64,000 nucleotides of DNA from Hemileia vastatrix (taxonomy: Eukaryota > Basidiomycota > Pucciniomycetes > Pucciniales > Zaghouaniaceae), in assembly GCA_030280995.1 (NCBI GenBank), contig JASXTE010000015.1:3583001-3647000 (forward strand), in the 5' to 3' direction. Positions 20,539 to 31,081 of the stretch are shown here, one piece after another. The notes under the pieces are model-generated. The model worked only from the letters and a program-made list of their open reading frames with translations, did not search any database and had not been told where the DNA came from. A program made the translations under genes and the position numbers. Numbering within the stretch: the first letter of the stretch is position 1; each line of letters opens with the position of its first letter.

Positions 20539-21303
20539 ATAGCCCTGATTTTTCTCTATGTTTTATGTCATGTAGATTCATTAGTATATTTTAAGGTTTA
20601 AGGGTTTTTCTGTTCTTTTCTGGTTTTTTAGTTGTTTTTAGTGGCTTTTTGGCTTCAGGAGGCCAGGCCTCTTCAAGGAAGCCTTCCCAATGTTTGGTGG
20701 CCCACCTGCCTCTACCATAGCATGCTGGGGAGTGCTTCTAGAGGGTTTTTATGCAATTTGGCTGGTAGAAACACCAAATTAGTTGCTGTAGCATAGATTC
20801 TTAGATCAGGGTCTGTGTGTACATACTGAATAAGACAGTTTGGGGCAACTTTAACTATCATACAACCATCTGGTAATTAGATCACTGATTCTCACCCTAT
20901 TTTAACTGTTTTTTGGCCACATTTGGCTGTGTTTTTTTTCAAGGTGAGCTCTTCATTTAACTCTACTTTGGCAACTGGTTCTCTGATGTATCTTTACAAC
21001 CTGCATCAATTATTATTGCTGTTTTCTGTGCAAAAAGTGCACAGTGTTTTGGTTTTCTGGTGTGGACCTTTCTGCATTTCAGATTTTATTATGCAATATA
21101 ATTATTTTCAATTCAATGGATTTATTTAAGAAAAATATTGAACCATCAAAATTCTCAAGTATTTTATTCGAGAATACTTTGAAAGGACTCATAATTAAAA
21201 AAAATAAAAGATAGCAATATGTTTTCCTAATTTCTGTTTCAATGAAGTCCTCTCATAGCTTCTTTAAACTAAGCACTAATAATTGATAAATTATTTAATT
21301 ATT
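20539..21303. other. Gene-free interval
   Basis: I see no coding or repeat signature beyond short hairpins near 20655-20690. A 68-codon frame near 20923 lacks coding features. Confidence 0.5.
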
Positions 21304-21515
21304 CACCAGAAAAAAACATGGGTACCTGATAGCAGGTGCCAATCCCTATCTTTGACTTAATTCGATTTCAGCTCAGCTATAATTCTTCTGGAAAGACTGT
21401 GCACTTAACAATGAGCACACTAGCTTGTGCAACATCAAATCTAATTTACTCTTAAATAAAAACTGAATATAGGGATTTGCACCTTCTAGCAGGTGCCACT
21501 TGATTTTTTGTGGTG
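21304..21515 (-). mobile_element. CACTA-like MITE-E, copy 1
   Basis: The 212-bp element has CACCA termini, poly-A-rich subterminal DNA and hairpins near each end (TACCTGATAGCAGGTGCC at 21324; GCACC, TTCTAGC, AGGTGCC at 21480). It matches, in reverse, the MITE at 23330-32397 once B2 is removed, and both ends of element E2. A clean target duplication is not visible (ATT on the left, AGT on the right). Confidence 0.85.
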
Positions 21516-21708
21516 AGTATTTCTTATTTTTAAAATAAGATTACCTTAATTGTATTAAGCTTATAAGTTAAATATATGGTTATTATACTATTATATGAGC
21601 TTATATTAGTTTAAATAGCATATCCATAGCCCCATAATACGTTTTAGGGTGCTAATGTAGTCAAAATATACTTATCTTAAGTGATATTATGTAATTAGAC
21701 ACATACAC
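21516..21708 (+). repeat. Fragment of a B-family LTR
   Basis: About 190 bp match the 5' part of the B-family LTR (from AGTATTTCTTAT to the ATTATGTAATTAGACA region). It is wedged between MITE-E and an E-type terminus. Confidence 0.75.
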
Positions 21709-21746
21709 AGAACCTGCTAGTAGGTGCTGGCTGTTTTTTCATGGTG
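21709..21746 (-). repeat. Orphan E-element terminus
   Basis: On the minus strand this reads CACCATGAAAAAACAGCC followed by the AGCACCT/AGGT hairpin arms. It is the same terminus, at the same F-gene position, as the left end of E2 at 37036. The rest of the element is gone, and the sequence switches to LTR DNA after 38 bp. Confidence 0.8.
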
Positions 21747-22946
21747 AATAGGGGTTTGAAAAGTACTATCTCTTTTTTTTTCTTTGACTGCTGAAATTTA
21801 CAGTAGTTGAAGGTATTTGCTTTTTGCTGGACAAATTTGATATATTGTTGTCATCATTATCATTGTTGCTAGCTTCAGAGTTTCTTGATTGTGGCACCCA
21901 GGCTTGTTCGTTGGTCTTTTTAGTAATAAGAAAATGAGAATTAAATAAAAAAAGTTGGCTAGATGCAAGAAAATAACTTACTGGAGTTAGATTGGGTTGA
22001 TTTATATCACCATAAGGATCTATAAAGAAGATATCTTGATTGGTTGGATTAAAAAGAGGGGAGGCTTGAGTGGAAGAACAGGATTCCAAAAGATTTCTCT
22101 TGATATCATGTTCAGAAATAGCATCTTCTCCATCCAACATGTTTGCCATATTTACATCAGCTTTCTCTCCAAATATAGAATCCATCTCTTTATAGTAAGG
22201 GCATAAATAATCAAGTTTATCATTGATAGATTTGATGCCTTTAGTGATATTGATGTCAGTAATAACAAAACCAGAAGAAGATGAAAGAGTCTTAGCCTTT
22301 TTGCATTTGAATCAATAGTGCTTGAAGCATTCAGACATCTGTTTAGGCAAAAGATAAAGACTATGCTTTGTCATATTTCTTAATTTGTTGGCCATTAAAA
22401 GATAGCCATTGATGTTTGATGTGGGGGGCATCCTACTTTAGCTGAATTCTTAATACGAATTCAAGAATCATAATTAGTTTTAGTTTTTAGCCTGTTGATA
22501 AGTATGAGGTGATCATCTTTTTTTAGTTAAAATGTCTTTGATTTCTTAGTTGAGTGGTTGAAAGAGGGAGTATTTGGATTTGAAGAACAAGTGGGAGAAG
22601 TCTGCATTTGAGAAGATATGTGATGCCAAGGTATTTTAAGTTATTTGATGATGAAAAGGAGCAGAAATGAGCAGATGAGATGGGGAGGGATCTGAATGGA
22701 TAGAAGAAATAAACAGGATGGGAGTGTGCAGCAAGGTAGGGAGGCTGGCACATCCAGAAATTTGTCCAAGATGTGGTTATGAAAAATTGAGGATAAAAAT
22801 TTCAGATAAGAGGTGAACATTGACACATAAAATGTCTAATAACCCAATTATTGTCAAAAATAGTTGCAGAAGATAATTGTGGTAGAAGGATTTTTATCCA
22901 CAATTAATTTAATTGCAGATTGGTTAAAGTTGATACCCACTATTGT
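21747..22946 (-). mobile_element. Relic F, copy 1
   Basis: About 1200 bp in reverse orientation match 35882-37035 along the full length, apart from a segment of about 60 bp near 22825-22885 present only here. Its outer end (minus strand) is CAATAGTGGGTATCAA, close to the terminal repeat of the MITE at 35690-35889. Its other end stops at an E-type terminus, exactly as in copy 2. It includes the gene relic at 21766-22396. Confidence 0.85.
21766..22396 (-). pseudogene. F gene relic, copy 1
   Basis: The coding frame runs from the ATG at 22396 (MANKLRN) to a stop at 21766, with one TGA after FKHY that copy 2 also carries. The best-preserved part is 22185-21766 (from MDSIFGEKADVN), containing a probable intron from GTAAGT near 21982 that is readable through. 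The C-terminus is Lys/Arg-rich. It is homologous to copy 2 (36404-37035) and more distantly to 51257-51760, which shares STGF, a helical stretch and DLFGQRADVN. I do not recognise the family. Copy 2 suggests a continuation into a coiled coil beyond the insertion point. A transposon accessory gene is plausible. Confidence 0.6.
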
Positions 22947-23329
22947 AAGAAATTTTTTAAAAAAAATCTATACCTTTCTTTGAATAAAATCTTAATTAAA
23001 AAGTCTGCAATAAGAAGCATGCAAAGATGGGAGAGAAATGTGAGAGTATTTGAAGAGTGAAAAATAAGGCAAAATGAGATGAGGATGAAAGTAGACAACA
23101 CATGGAGCCATTAAAGCAATAAGCTACAGCAGTAGATGCGTGGTTGTGTGAGTAACTTATATGCTCAAAAGTTTTAAGAAGTATAACTAGACTGATTCCT
23201 ATCAGAAATGACCATAATATTAATTAAGTCACGTTATTAGACATCTCTGTTATACTACTGGGTATAAAAATTGTGTTACGTATGTTTCACGGTTATCTAA
23301 AAAATCATCTAAAACTGATGCGGCCCTGA
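22947..23329. other. Gene-free interval
   Basis: AT-rich sequence between the F relic and the B2-carrying MITE. I see no gene or repeat. Confidence 0.5.
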
Positions 23330-23403
23330 CACCACGAAAAAACAGCCAGCACCTGCTAGCAGGTGCCAACCCCTCAATCCATTTGTGTTTCAGGCAAAAC
23401 TCA

Positions 23404-23408
23404 GATTT
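23404..23408. repeat. Target site duplication of B2 (left)
   Basis: GATTT precedes the left LTR and is repeated at 32259-32263 after the right LTR. The uninserted relative at about 37105-37115 has a single GATTT. Confidence 0.93.
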
Positions 23409-24585
23409 TGTCAGCACAGTCTAGTATATAAGTATGATATAATAGTGTTATTTTATGGTCCTACTACTTATTAATAAATGATTTAGTGATTAAACCTCAG
23501 GGGAAGACTAATAGAATAGTTATACTCAAATTAAACTCACAATACTTGGATTTAAATGCGTGCTAGTGGTGGAAAATAGAAGAATAAAATATAGTTACAG
23601 CTTTTATAAAGATAATATCAATTTATAAGGGCTTTATAATATATTTCTGAATGTTAATAATTGTAGTGTAATGTTTGTTTGAAGTGTAGTAATTGAATGA
23701 TGATAATAAACCGTCAAAATCCCTCCTTACTTATACCCAAATCCACTGGAGTGCACAGACCTTCAATCCAGATGATGTCACTGCTATCCCCGGCAATTAC
23801 AGCACTGTGAGGGCCCATCACCTCCCCATGGCGTCCACTTCAAGCAGTTTCAACACCCAGACCTCCAGTAAGGACCCTCCATCACTATTAATAATAACAC
23901 AGAGTCATACCATAAATAGAAATCCCAGATAAAAGCGGATACCATAAAGAAACAGGTAAAATAAAAGATCAAAAAGAGATTTAATGAAACTAAAAGCATA
24001 TAAAGGAAACAAATAAAATGTCCAAGCCCCCAATAACATCCCCAAGCATCCACATTAACCCAGAAACATCTTTCCAACCCATAAATCCGTGAATAACCAT
24101 CCAAGGAAGTAATTTTAGTTGTCCAAACTGGGTGTATGCGCCTGATATAGGTGTCTATGCTTCTGTAGGCGTTGTGAGTCCACTGATTTCGTCCATATGA
24201 CCTAAAATAAGCAGAAAAACAAAGGTTATAGGCTATTAAGGGGCTAAAACCCACTTATATACCTAAATATACATAATATACTGCATATTTCACTGAATAT
24301 GAGATTTATGTATACATATAAGCTTATGTATGTCAATAATTACTTCATATCACTTAAGATAAGTATATTATGACTCCATTAACACCTTAATAAGTATTAT
24401 TAGGCCATGGATAAGCTATTTAAACTATTATAAATTATATAATAGAATAATAATTATATATATATATCATAAAATAATATATATTATTATTTTAACCTTA
24501 TTTTTAAGATATAAGCTTAATCTAGTTAAGGTTATCTTATTTTAAGCATAAGAAATACTCAGTCCTAAGGATATTTAGGCTGACA
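23409..24585 (-). repeat. 3' LTR of B2
   Basis: 1177 bp, essentially identical to 31082-32258. Short frames inside it are duplicated in the other LTR and are not genes. Confidence 0.97.
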
Positions 24586-24596
24586 CTCCCTCACCC
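24586..24596 (-). other. Polypurine tract of B2
   Basis: On the minus strand GGGTGAGGGAG abuts the 3' LTR start TGTCAG. It is identical to the tract of B1. Confidence 0.82.
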
Positions 24597-24702
24597 TGAA
24601 AAAAACAATAAAAAAAAATGTTAAGACATTTTAATTAATCTTAAGGAATGAAATAATAAAATAAAAAATAATTTTTATAATACACATACTGAATGAACAG
24701 TA

Positions 24703-27700
24703 TTATTTAGATTTAAATTTTTTCAAGAGATTTTTAAGATCAGAGATTTCATTTTCTGGAATCCACTGGTCATATTCACTTGATTTATTTTTAAATCTTA
24801 GTAGATACTCAACTCCCTTTTCTTTTGTAAGGTGTCTCTTTTTAAGTATCTTTTCAATTTCTGCTTTTTCCACTATTTCTTCAGGTTGCTGTTTATGCCT
24901 TCCTGATCTTCTTGGAAAGAGAGCAGTATCATTAGAATGGTATGGTTTTATAAGAGAAATAGGAAATACTGGATGTTTTCTATCATAAGGTGCATATAGA
25001 ATAACCTCAACAGCATTATTACCAACCATCTTTTTAACTACAAATGGTCCAATGAATGGATCCTTCAATTTAACATTACCATTTAAATTGAAATGTAGCG
25101 TTGAAATAAGGACTTCATCACCCTCTTTGAACATTTGTTCTTTATGGGCTTTATCCCATCTTTTCTTTTCATACTCAAAAGCCTTATTTATACATTCTTG
25201 AGCATGTTTTCTGCATAGTTCCTGCATCTGAAGAAAAGATTTAGTACCTGGATGAATATCCAATCTAGGTAACTTATTAAGAGTTTTAGCAGGGGTATTA
25301 GGTACATAACCCAACCATAACTCAAATGGCTTTTTGCCAGTGACAGAATGTACTGTACTATTATATGCAAATTCTAAACCTGGGATAAGGGTTACCCAAT
25401 CATGCGTGAATTTGTCATTGTCTTTAAAATTAAGACCAAAAGCACAGTATCTTCTTATCATATCTTCTAAGGTTTGTATCATTCTTTCTGCTAGCCCATC
25501 AGTTTGTGGATGGTGTGCTGTAGAAAGTTTTAATTGACACCCTGAAACATCCATAAGTGACGTCCAGAACTCAGAAGTAAATTTAGGATCTCTGTCAGAA
25601 ACTATTGCTTTGGGGAAACCTGCTGTATTTAACATTTGTGTCCACCATAAAAAAGCTAAGTCCTTTGCAGAAACCTCTTTGTGGGTAGGAATAAATTTAC
25701 ACATCTTTGTAAATCTATCTACAATTACCCAGCAGGAGTTATAACTCTTATGCCCTGCTATTGGCAAACCTGTTACAAAGTCCATGTTAATGATTTCCCA
25801 TGGAGCTTTTGGTTGCTCAATTTGTTGTAATAAACCAGCTCTTTTTCCTGTTAATCTTTTAGATTTTTGACAAGAATCACATGTTTCAACATATTTCTGA
25901 ACATCCTCAGACATGTTGATCCACCAAGCTGTGTTTTTTACTCTGGTTAATGTTTTATGGTAGTCAAAATGACCTGCTAATATATCATCATGACATATAC
26001 TTAACATTAACTCCTTCATTGAAGGGGGAATTACAATTACATTACTTAATTTTTTCCTGTAATATATAAAACCATCCTCAATGGAAAATTTTCCTTTCTC
26101 TAATGCCTCTTTATACTTATCTGGTAATGTTTTTATTAAAACATTCATTGAAGCATTAGATGGATCATTTAATATTGTAGTTAATTTGCTTAAGTCAGGA
26201 TCTGAATTATAATTATCAAGAATTGATTGCATAAATTCATCCTCAAGATCTACAATATAAATGCCATAAATGTTAATAATCTCTGACTCAGGAACATAAG
26301 CAGGATTATCATCATTATTAGGCAGAGGTACTCTAGATAACAGATCTACATTAGAGTGCAAGGTTCCTGCTCTATGTGTAATAGTCATCCGTCCTCTGTA
26401 TTCTTGTACAGCTAATTGCCATCTAAACATGTGTCTATTAGGAGTTTTCATGTTTAAGAGTGACTTAACTGCACTACAGTCAGTTATTAACTCAAATTTT
26501 TGGTCTTCAAGGTAATAATGTAGCTTTTCAAGAGCCCATACTACTGCCAAACATTCAAGTTGAGTAGCACCATATTTTAATTCACCACTTCTCAGAGTAC
26601 GTGAAATATAGCAAATTACTACTTCTGACATTTTACCTTCAATAAGTTGTTTTTGATGCAAAGCAGCACCCAGTCCAATAAAACTTGCATCTGTATATAA
26701 TACAAAAGGTAATTGGAAATCTGGTAATCCCAAGATAGGAGCTGTCATTAAACATTCTTTCAAATTATTAAAAGCTTGTTGTCTTTCATTATTCCAAATG
26801 AAAGCTTCTGATTTCTTTATCAGTGTGGTCAGTGGTGCAGCAATTGATTGGTAGTTTTTTATATATTGTCTATAATAACCACACATTCCAAGAAAAGATT
26901 GTACATCCTTCACATTTTGAGGAATGCCAATATTCTTTATTGCAGCCACTTTATTTTGGTCTACACATATTTGTAAGCCAGATACAATATGACCAAGCAC
27001 TTTTAAAGATTCAAACCCAAATTTACATTTTTTCAATGCAAGGGTCATTTTTATTTCATCCATTTTCTGAAATACTTTCCTTAAATGGATTAAGTGTTCA
27101 TCAAAATTTTTAGAGAACACTATGATGTCATCAATGTATACCATTAACCATCCCTCAATCATTTCATTATGGAATGTTGTATCCATTAACTTTTGAAATA
27201 CTGATGGAGCATTCTTTGGTCCAAATGGCATTCTGACATACTTATAAATTCCCATGTGTGTTGTTATCAACAAAAAGTTCTGTGAATTCTTTTCAACAGG
27301 AATTTGATGGTACCCTTTATTTCCATCTAGGCAACTTATATATTTAGAACCTTTAAGGGTAGCATGTATAGAGGCAATCCTTGGCAAGGGATAAATATCA
27401 TCTACTGTAAATGTATTTAATGCTCTATAATCACCGCACAGTCTTGCTTTATCTTGTTCATAAGAAATCAGCACTGGTGATATTACACAATATTTTGGTG
27501 TAGTTTCAACCTTCTCAAGAATTTTCATTTTTAATAACATCTTAATATTATCCTCTATGTCTTTCCTCTTCATTGGTGAAGCAGGATATGGTTTCTTTTT
27601 AAGACTAGCAGGAATATTATCCATGTCACAGGTTAAACTAATTTTCATTTCATGATCTTTTACAAGGCCAAGTTCATTTGTACCATGTGCAAAAGCCATT

Positions 27701-30570
27701 GGAAAAGCTTTAATTAATTCCAAAATATTATTTTTCTCAGTTTCACTTATCTGAGTGCCAAATGATGCTTTTGAAATTTCTGTTTCCAGAAGTTCCAACT
27801 CATTGGATTCTCTTCCTTTAGACGGGGAATTTGTTACTGACTCAATGTGTAAGACTGTGTTAAAAGAATTTATTTTAAATTTCCTTTTACCATTCATGCC
27901 AATTGTAAAATTGTTATTAGCAGGGTCTAATTTTACACCAAATTTAGTCAGAATATCATTTCCAATGATAAAACAGTTACTACAATTTGTATTATCCATT
28001 ACTACAAAGTCACAAGTTACCCTTACATAACCATGTTGGTGTTTAAAGAAAACAGCAGCTTTGTATTTACCAATGGGGTGTAGTACTGATCCAAAACCTC
28101 TCCAATTTTTATTCTGAAGTGGTTCAAGCTTAAACTTATATTCACTATCAATTTTCTGTAATGTATTAGTGGAAACAACTGAACCAGCAGCTCCTGTGTC
28201 CAATACTATATTAACATTTTCACCAGAAATGATAGCTGGAACCGTGATAGGTGTCATTCTAAAGTTATCAGCTTGTATATCCTTAATGATTTCAGCATCC
28301 TCAAAATTCATTAAAGATTCATTTGAGTCCATATTTAATATTGGATTTTCAAAGATGGACAAATCATCTTCCAACATACAGACTTCATTTTCATCACTAT
28401 ATGAGATATTGCTGTCATAATCACTTGATTCTTTACTTTTTTCAGTTTCAGTTTCAGATTCACGTTGATTTTCAACAATATTTATGTTTTTCTCACATTT
28501 GTGACCTTTTACCCAAGGTTTGTTACACTTATAACAAGTATTTGTTTCATACTTTTTAGGTACTACAGGTGCAGTAGGTTTTTTCTGCTTCTCCTGAAGT
28601 GTTTTTGAATTCTGAGTTTTTACAGGTTCAATATTTTGTTTATAAGTGGAATACCTTGATTCATACTTATGGTTTAATAATATTTCATTGCAAATATTAA
28701 TAAAGTCAGAATATTCAGTAACATTTAATGTTCTAGCTACAACAATGTCTCTGACAGATATAGGTAATTTGTATATTATCTTATCTTTCCATAAGATAAA
28801 ATCCATATGAGGCTCAATGGCTTTTAATATTTTGTTTAAATTCATTAAAAATACCATAGGTTTGTCACCATTCAACGGATTATACCTAGTCTTCTCATAC
28901 AGTCTCTGCTGAGTAAGCCTGAATTTAGAACCTCCAAATTGTTTTTCAATAAGTTGTTTCCATTCAGCCCAAGAGTAGTCTCTACCCTCACTTAAGACAG
29001 CTTCAAACCATAATAAAGCAACATCCTTAAATAAAGAAATTAATTTTGATGTTATCTCTTCATCTGGTAACTTATATGAGAATTTTAAGTTGTCAATTCT
29101 TTGAATAAAATGTTGCCAATCAGAGCTGGCTTCCCCATCATAAGTTGGGTACTGATCTATTTTAGGCCAGTTCTTCTGATTGGATTTTATCTCACTAATC
29201 TTAGGTAAATTCAACAACTCATTTACTTTTGATAAATGGTCTTGTATTTCTTCCTGCACGGATTTGTGACTTACATTTTCAGATTTGACACTACCACCAG
29301 ATGGTTTTAATTGTGGTGGTACAGGGAAGGAATGAGATTCACTTTTGCCAATGAAAGGATTATTATTATATTGATTATACTTATGATTATCCTGGTTCAT
29401 TAGTAGATTGGCAGTTTCAATCTCAACTTTAGTTAATCTTTGTAGCAACTCAGAGACACTTTGATTTGTCTGGGCAAAATATAACTTTGTTCTTGATTCA
29501 TTTTTTAATAAGTGTGTTTCATATAATTTTTCTAACTCACAAAATTTGTTTGAAAGGTCATTATATTTATTACTCAATGAATCATATTTAAGAGTTAGAG
29601 ACAAATGTTCTTTCTCTAATTCTTTATTACGTGTTGCTAATTGAGAAATGTTCAATGTCAAGGATGAAATTGTATCACTAGTGAGCTTAACTGTCTGTTC
29701 CTCACAATCAGTCATTCTATTCCACAATGCTGAAACAATTCTATGGACAGTTGGATTATTGTTAAAATATTCCATGTCCTCCTTTTCAATTCTCTCACTC
29801 TCCTGTGAACTTCTCATCTCACTAGTAGGTGGTTGCAACTGAGGATTAACTGTATTATCATTGTATATAGTACTGTTATTATGGATAAAAGACAAGTCAG
29901 GTGTATCTACTCTAAAACCTAAATTTCTTAAATCCTCCTCTATTTTTTGTACAGATTTAACATCAATAGAATTACCTATATTGTAATTATCAGTATTATG
30001 TCTAATCTGAGAGGGTAAGTTACTTACCAAGGGATGGTTGCCAGTCCTGATTTTTGGCGCTTTTTTCCCTTGTAAGGGTGAGCTGAGGAAGTCAGATGAG
30101 GGGGTGGATCCCTGTTGCAACTGTGGCTTGTCCACTGTTGGTGAAACCAGTCCCATTTCCATTTGTCTACCAGGATTTTCTCCTGGGAGTGAGTGGACCC
30201 TCCTTGGGTAGGGGGTTGCTGATTTGATTGACTGGGCTGGCCTCCCTTTAATTCTGCCATTGCCTGATTCATCTGCTGAAATCCTACCTTGCAATTGTTT
30301 TGCAACTGCTCTACTTCTTTGAACATGAGAGATTTTGATTCCTCTAGCTTCAGAACCTGTTTGGCCAGATGGGACAGTTGATCCTGAAGAGGAGGAGACG
30401 TCTTTTTGATAGTTATCTTTTTTAAGAGGGCGTCCTTTTCCTCTATACTCATGCTTTCTGGCTGGGGGTACTGTTGTCCCTCCATGGTGATGTCCTGGAA
30501 AGTTTTTATTAGCTTTAGACCTGGTATTATAAGCAGGCTGTTCACTTACACTATCCTGAGGAGCACTCAT
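24703..30570 (-). CDS. B2 Gag-Pol polyprotein with chromodomain, 1955 aa
   Basis: Domains in order: a basic low-complexity N-terminus (1-180) overlapped by a second frame; a coiled coil (about 290-370); a Gag capsid-like region (about 480-640, WQHFIQRIDN...); a zinc knuckle (CYKCNKPWVKGHKC, near 678); an aspartic protease (DTGAAGS, near 790); RT (YIDD near 1147); RNase H (TDAS near 1293); an integrase HHCC finger (1530-1570) and DDE residues (near 1595, 1659 and 1693); and a C-terminal chromodomain (about 1895-1945, YLLRFKNKSSEYDQWIPENEI). Chromodomains in such integrases are known to steer insertion to chromatin. No stops or frameshifts are seen. The start is ATG at 30570; the true N-terminus may instead come from the alternative frame. 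Confidence 0.96.
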   Translation of the reverse strand: MSAPQDSVSEQPAYNTRSKANKNFPGHHHGGTTVPPARKHEYRGKGRPLKKDNYQKDVSSSSGSTVPSGQTGSEARGIKISHVQRSRAVAKQLQGRISADESGNGRIKGRPAQSIKSATPYPRRVHSLPGENPGRQMEMGLVSPTVDKPQLQQGSTPSSDFLSSPLQGKKAPKIRTGNHPLVSNLPSQIRHNTDNYNIGNSIDVKSVQKIEEDLRNLGFRVDTPDLSFIHNNSTIYNDNTVNPQLQPPTSEMRSSQESERIEKEDMEYFNNNPTVHRIVSALWNRMTDCEEQTVKLTSDTISSLTLNISQLATRNKELEKEHLSLTLKYDSLSNKYNDLSNKFCELEKLYETHLLKNESRTKLYFAQTNQSVSELLQRLTKVEIETANLLMNQDNHKYNQYNNNPFIGKSESHSFPVPPQLKPSGGSVKSENVSHKSVQEEIQDHLSKVNELLNLPKISEIKSNQKNWPKIDQYPTYDGEASSDWQHFIQRIDNLKFSYKLPDEEITSKLISLFKDVALLWFEAVLSEGRDYSWAEWKQLIEKQFGGSKFRLTQQRLYEKTRYNPLNGDKPMVFLMNLNKILKAIEPHMDFILWKDKIIYKLPISVRDIVVARTLNVTEYSDFINICNEILLNHKYESRYSTYKQNIEPVKTQNSKTLQEKQKKPTAPVVPKKYETNTCYKCNKPWVKGHKCEKNINIVENQRESETETEKSKESSDYDSNISYSDENEVCMLEDDLSIFENPILNMDSNESLMNFEDAEIIKDIQADNFRMTPITVPAIISGENVNIVLDTGAAGSVVSTNTLQKIDSEYKFKLEPLQNKNWRGFGSVLHPIGKYKAAVFFKHQHGYVRVTCDFVVMDNTNCSNCFIIGNDILTKFGVKLDPANNNFTIGMNGKRKFKINSFNTVLHIESVTNSPSKGRESNELELLETEISKASFGTQISETEKNNILELIKAFPMAFAHGTNELGLVKDHEMKISLTCDMDNIPASLKKKPYPASPMKRKDIEDNIKMLLKMKILEKVETTPKYCVISPVLISYEQDKARLCGDYRALNTFTVDDIYPLPRIASIHATLKGSKYISCLDGNKGYHQIPVEKNSQNFLLITTHMGIYKYVRMPFGPKNAPSVFQKLMDTTFHNEMIEGWLMVYIDDIIVFSKNFDEHLIHLRKVFQKMDEIKMTLALKKCKFGFESLKVLGHIVSGLQICVDQNKVAAIKNIGIPQNVKDVQSFLGMCGYYRQYIKNYQSIAAPLTTLIKKSEAFIWNNERQQAFNNLKECLMTAPILGLPDFQLPFVLYTDASFIGLGAALHQKQLIEGKMSEVVICYISRTLRSGELKYGATQLECLAVVWALEKLHYYLEDQKFELITDCSAVKSLLNMKTPNRHMFRWQLAVQEYRGRMTITHRAGTLHSNVDLLSRVPLPNNDDNPAYVPESEIINIYGIYIVDLEDEFMQSILDNYNSDPDLSKLTTILNDPSNASMNVLIKTLPDKYKEALEKGKFSIEDGFIYYRKKLSNVIVIPPSMKELMLSICHDDILAGHFDYHKTLTRVKNTAWWINMSEDVQKYVETCDSCQKSKRLTGKRAGLLQQIEQPKAPWEIINMDFVTGLPIAGHKSYNSCWVIVDRFTKMCKFIPTHKEVSAKDLAFLWWTQMLNTAGFPKAIVSDRDPKFTSEFWTSLMDVSGCQLKLSTAHHPQTDGLAERMIQTLEDMIRRYCAFGLNFKDNDKFTHDWVTLIPGLEFAYNSTVHSVTGKKPFELWLGYVPNTPAKTLNKLPRLDIHPGTKSFLQMQELCRKHAQECINKAFEYEKKRWDKAHKEQMFKEGDEVLISTLHFNLNGNVKLKDPFIGPFVVKKMVGNNAVEVILYAPYDRKHPVFPISLIKPYHSNDTALFPRRSGRHKQQPEEIVEKAEIEKILKKRHLTKEKGVEYLLRFKNKSSEYDQWIPENEISDLKNLLKKFKSK
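30014..30028 (-). other. Perfect hairpin after the slippery site
   Basis: GGTAAGT and ACTTACC form a 6-7 bp stem 31 nt 3' of the slippery heptamer, overlapping the stop of the alternative frame. B1 keeps a related inverted repeat (GGTAA/TTACC). It could be a frameshift stimulator, although the spacing is longer than usual. Confidence 0.45.
30024..30485 (-). CDS. Alternative-frame Gag N-terminal protein, 153 aa
   Basis: This ORF overlaps codons 29-182 of the long ORF in another frame. It starts at an ATG in ideal context (ACCATGG), 85 nt after the long-ORF ATG. It has real protein character: a heptad-like coiled coil (about residues 12-70, DALLKKITIKK...LKLEESKSL), a Gln/Pro linker, a Trp-rich block (WKWDWFHQQW, near 108) and a basic tail ending IPW. 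B1 keeps it with about 17 differences per 125 codons, against about 34 in the long frame, so purifying selection seems to act on this frame. It runs over an A_AAA_AAG slip site 15 codons before its stop. It may be the genuine Gag N-terminus. Confidence 0.6.
   Translation of the reverse strand: MEGQQYPQPESMSIEEKDALLKKITIKKTSPPLQDQLSHLAKQVLKLEESKSLMFKEVEQLQNNCKVGFQQMNQAMAELKGGQPSQSNQQPPTQGGSTHSQEKILVDKWKWDWFHQQWTSHSCNRDPPPHLTSSAHPYKGKKRQKSGLATIPW
30060..30066 (-). promoter_or_regulatory. Predicted -1 frameshift heptamer A_AAA_AAG
   Basis: In the alternative frame the codons read GGA AAA AAG, so A_AAA_AAG is in register. A -1 slip gives AAA AAA GCG, the frame of the 1955-codon ORF. This heptamer is among the strongest known slippery sequences. 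Function here is inferred. Confidence 0.5.
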
Positions 30571-31081
30571 ATTGTTCAGAATAACAATATTTTACGTCTA
30601 CAAAAGGAAAAAACTCTGTGGAATTAGTAGACAAAAGATATTAGTAATTATATTACTAATAAAAAAGCAATGGAGCTTACCCTGAATTTATATCTTTATT
30701 TATTTAAATAAAATATAAGAAAAATTCGAAAAAATCTGTTAAAAATATAATAATAAGTTTAACTAGACCTCTATAAGGGTGAATAATTAGCTTACCAAGC
30801 TTTAGCCAAATACCAATTTAATTGGGTGTTATATTGGTGTCCAAATACCAAGTGAAATTGGGTTTATATTGGGTACAGTTACTACTGTAAATATCTAATT
30901 TTTATGGTAAAAAATTAGTACAATTATTATAAGGGTTCTTTTCCGCAATCAATGAGCTATGATGACCCACTAATATGCCGCAGACCCAAATATTTGGTTA
31001 ATTTTGAGTTGTACTAAGGTAAAAATCACGTCCCAAGGCTTATACTAAATAATAAGTAAAATATAAGGAAAGACCCCCAAT
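30571..31081 (-). other. B2 5' leader
   Basis: The untranslated leader between the 5' LTR and gag starts ATTGGGGGTC after the LTR; I cannot match this to a tRNA end with confidence. It contains a duplicated segment with CCCAATT and TTGGTATTTGG inverted arms (30800-30870), also present in B1 (13075-13140). Confidence 0.6.

Noticed and set aside
23693..24254. Open frames of 79 and 134 codons in the left B2 LTR, repeated at 31366-31927
   Set aside because: They are identical because they lie in the two LTRs. No protein features, and they overlap in opposite strands.
30003..30060. A 52-nt intron from GTAAGT to ATAG with an ACTGAT branch-like site, joining the alternative gag frame to the long frame
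   Set aside because: Splice phases do not fit: the joined frame would meet a stop at once. Frameshifting at A_AAA_AAG explains the layout better.
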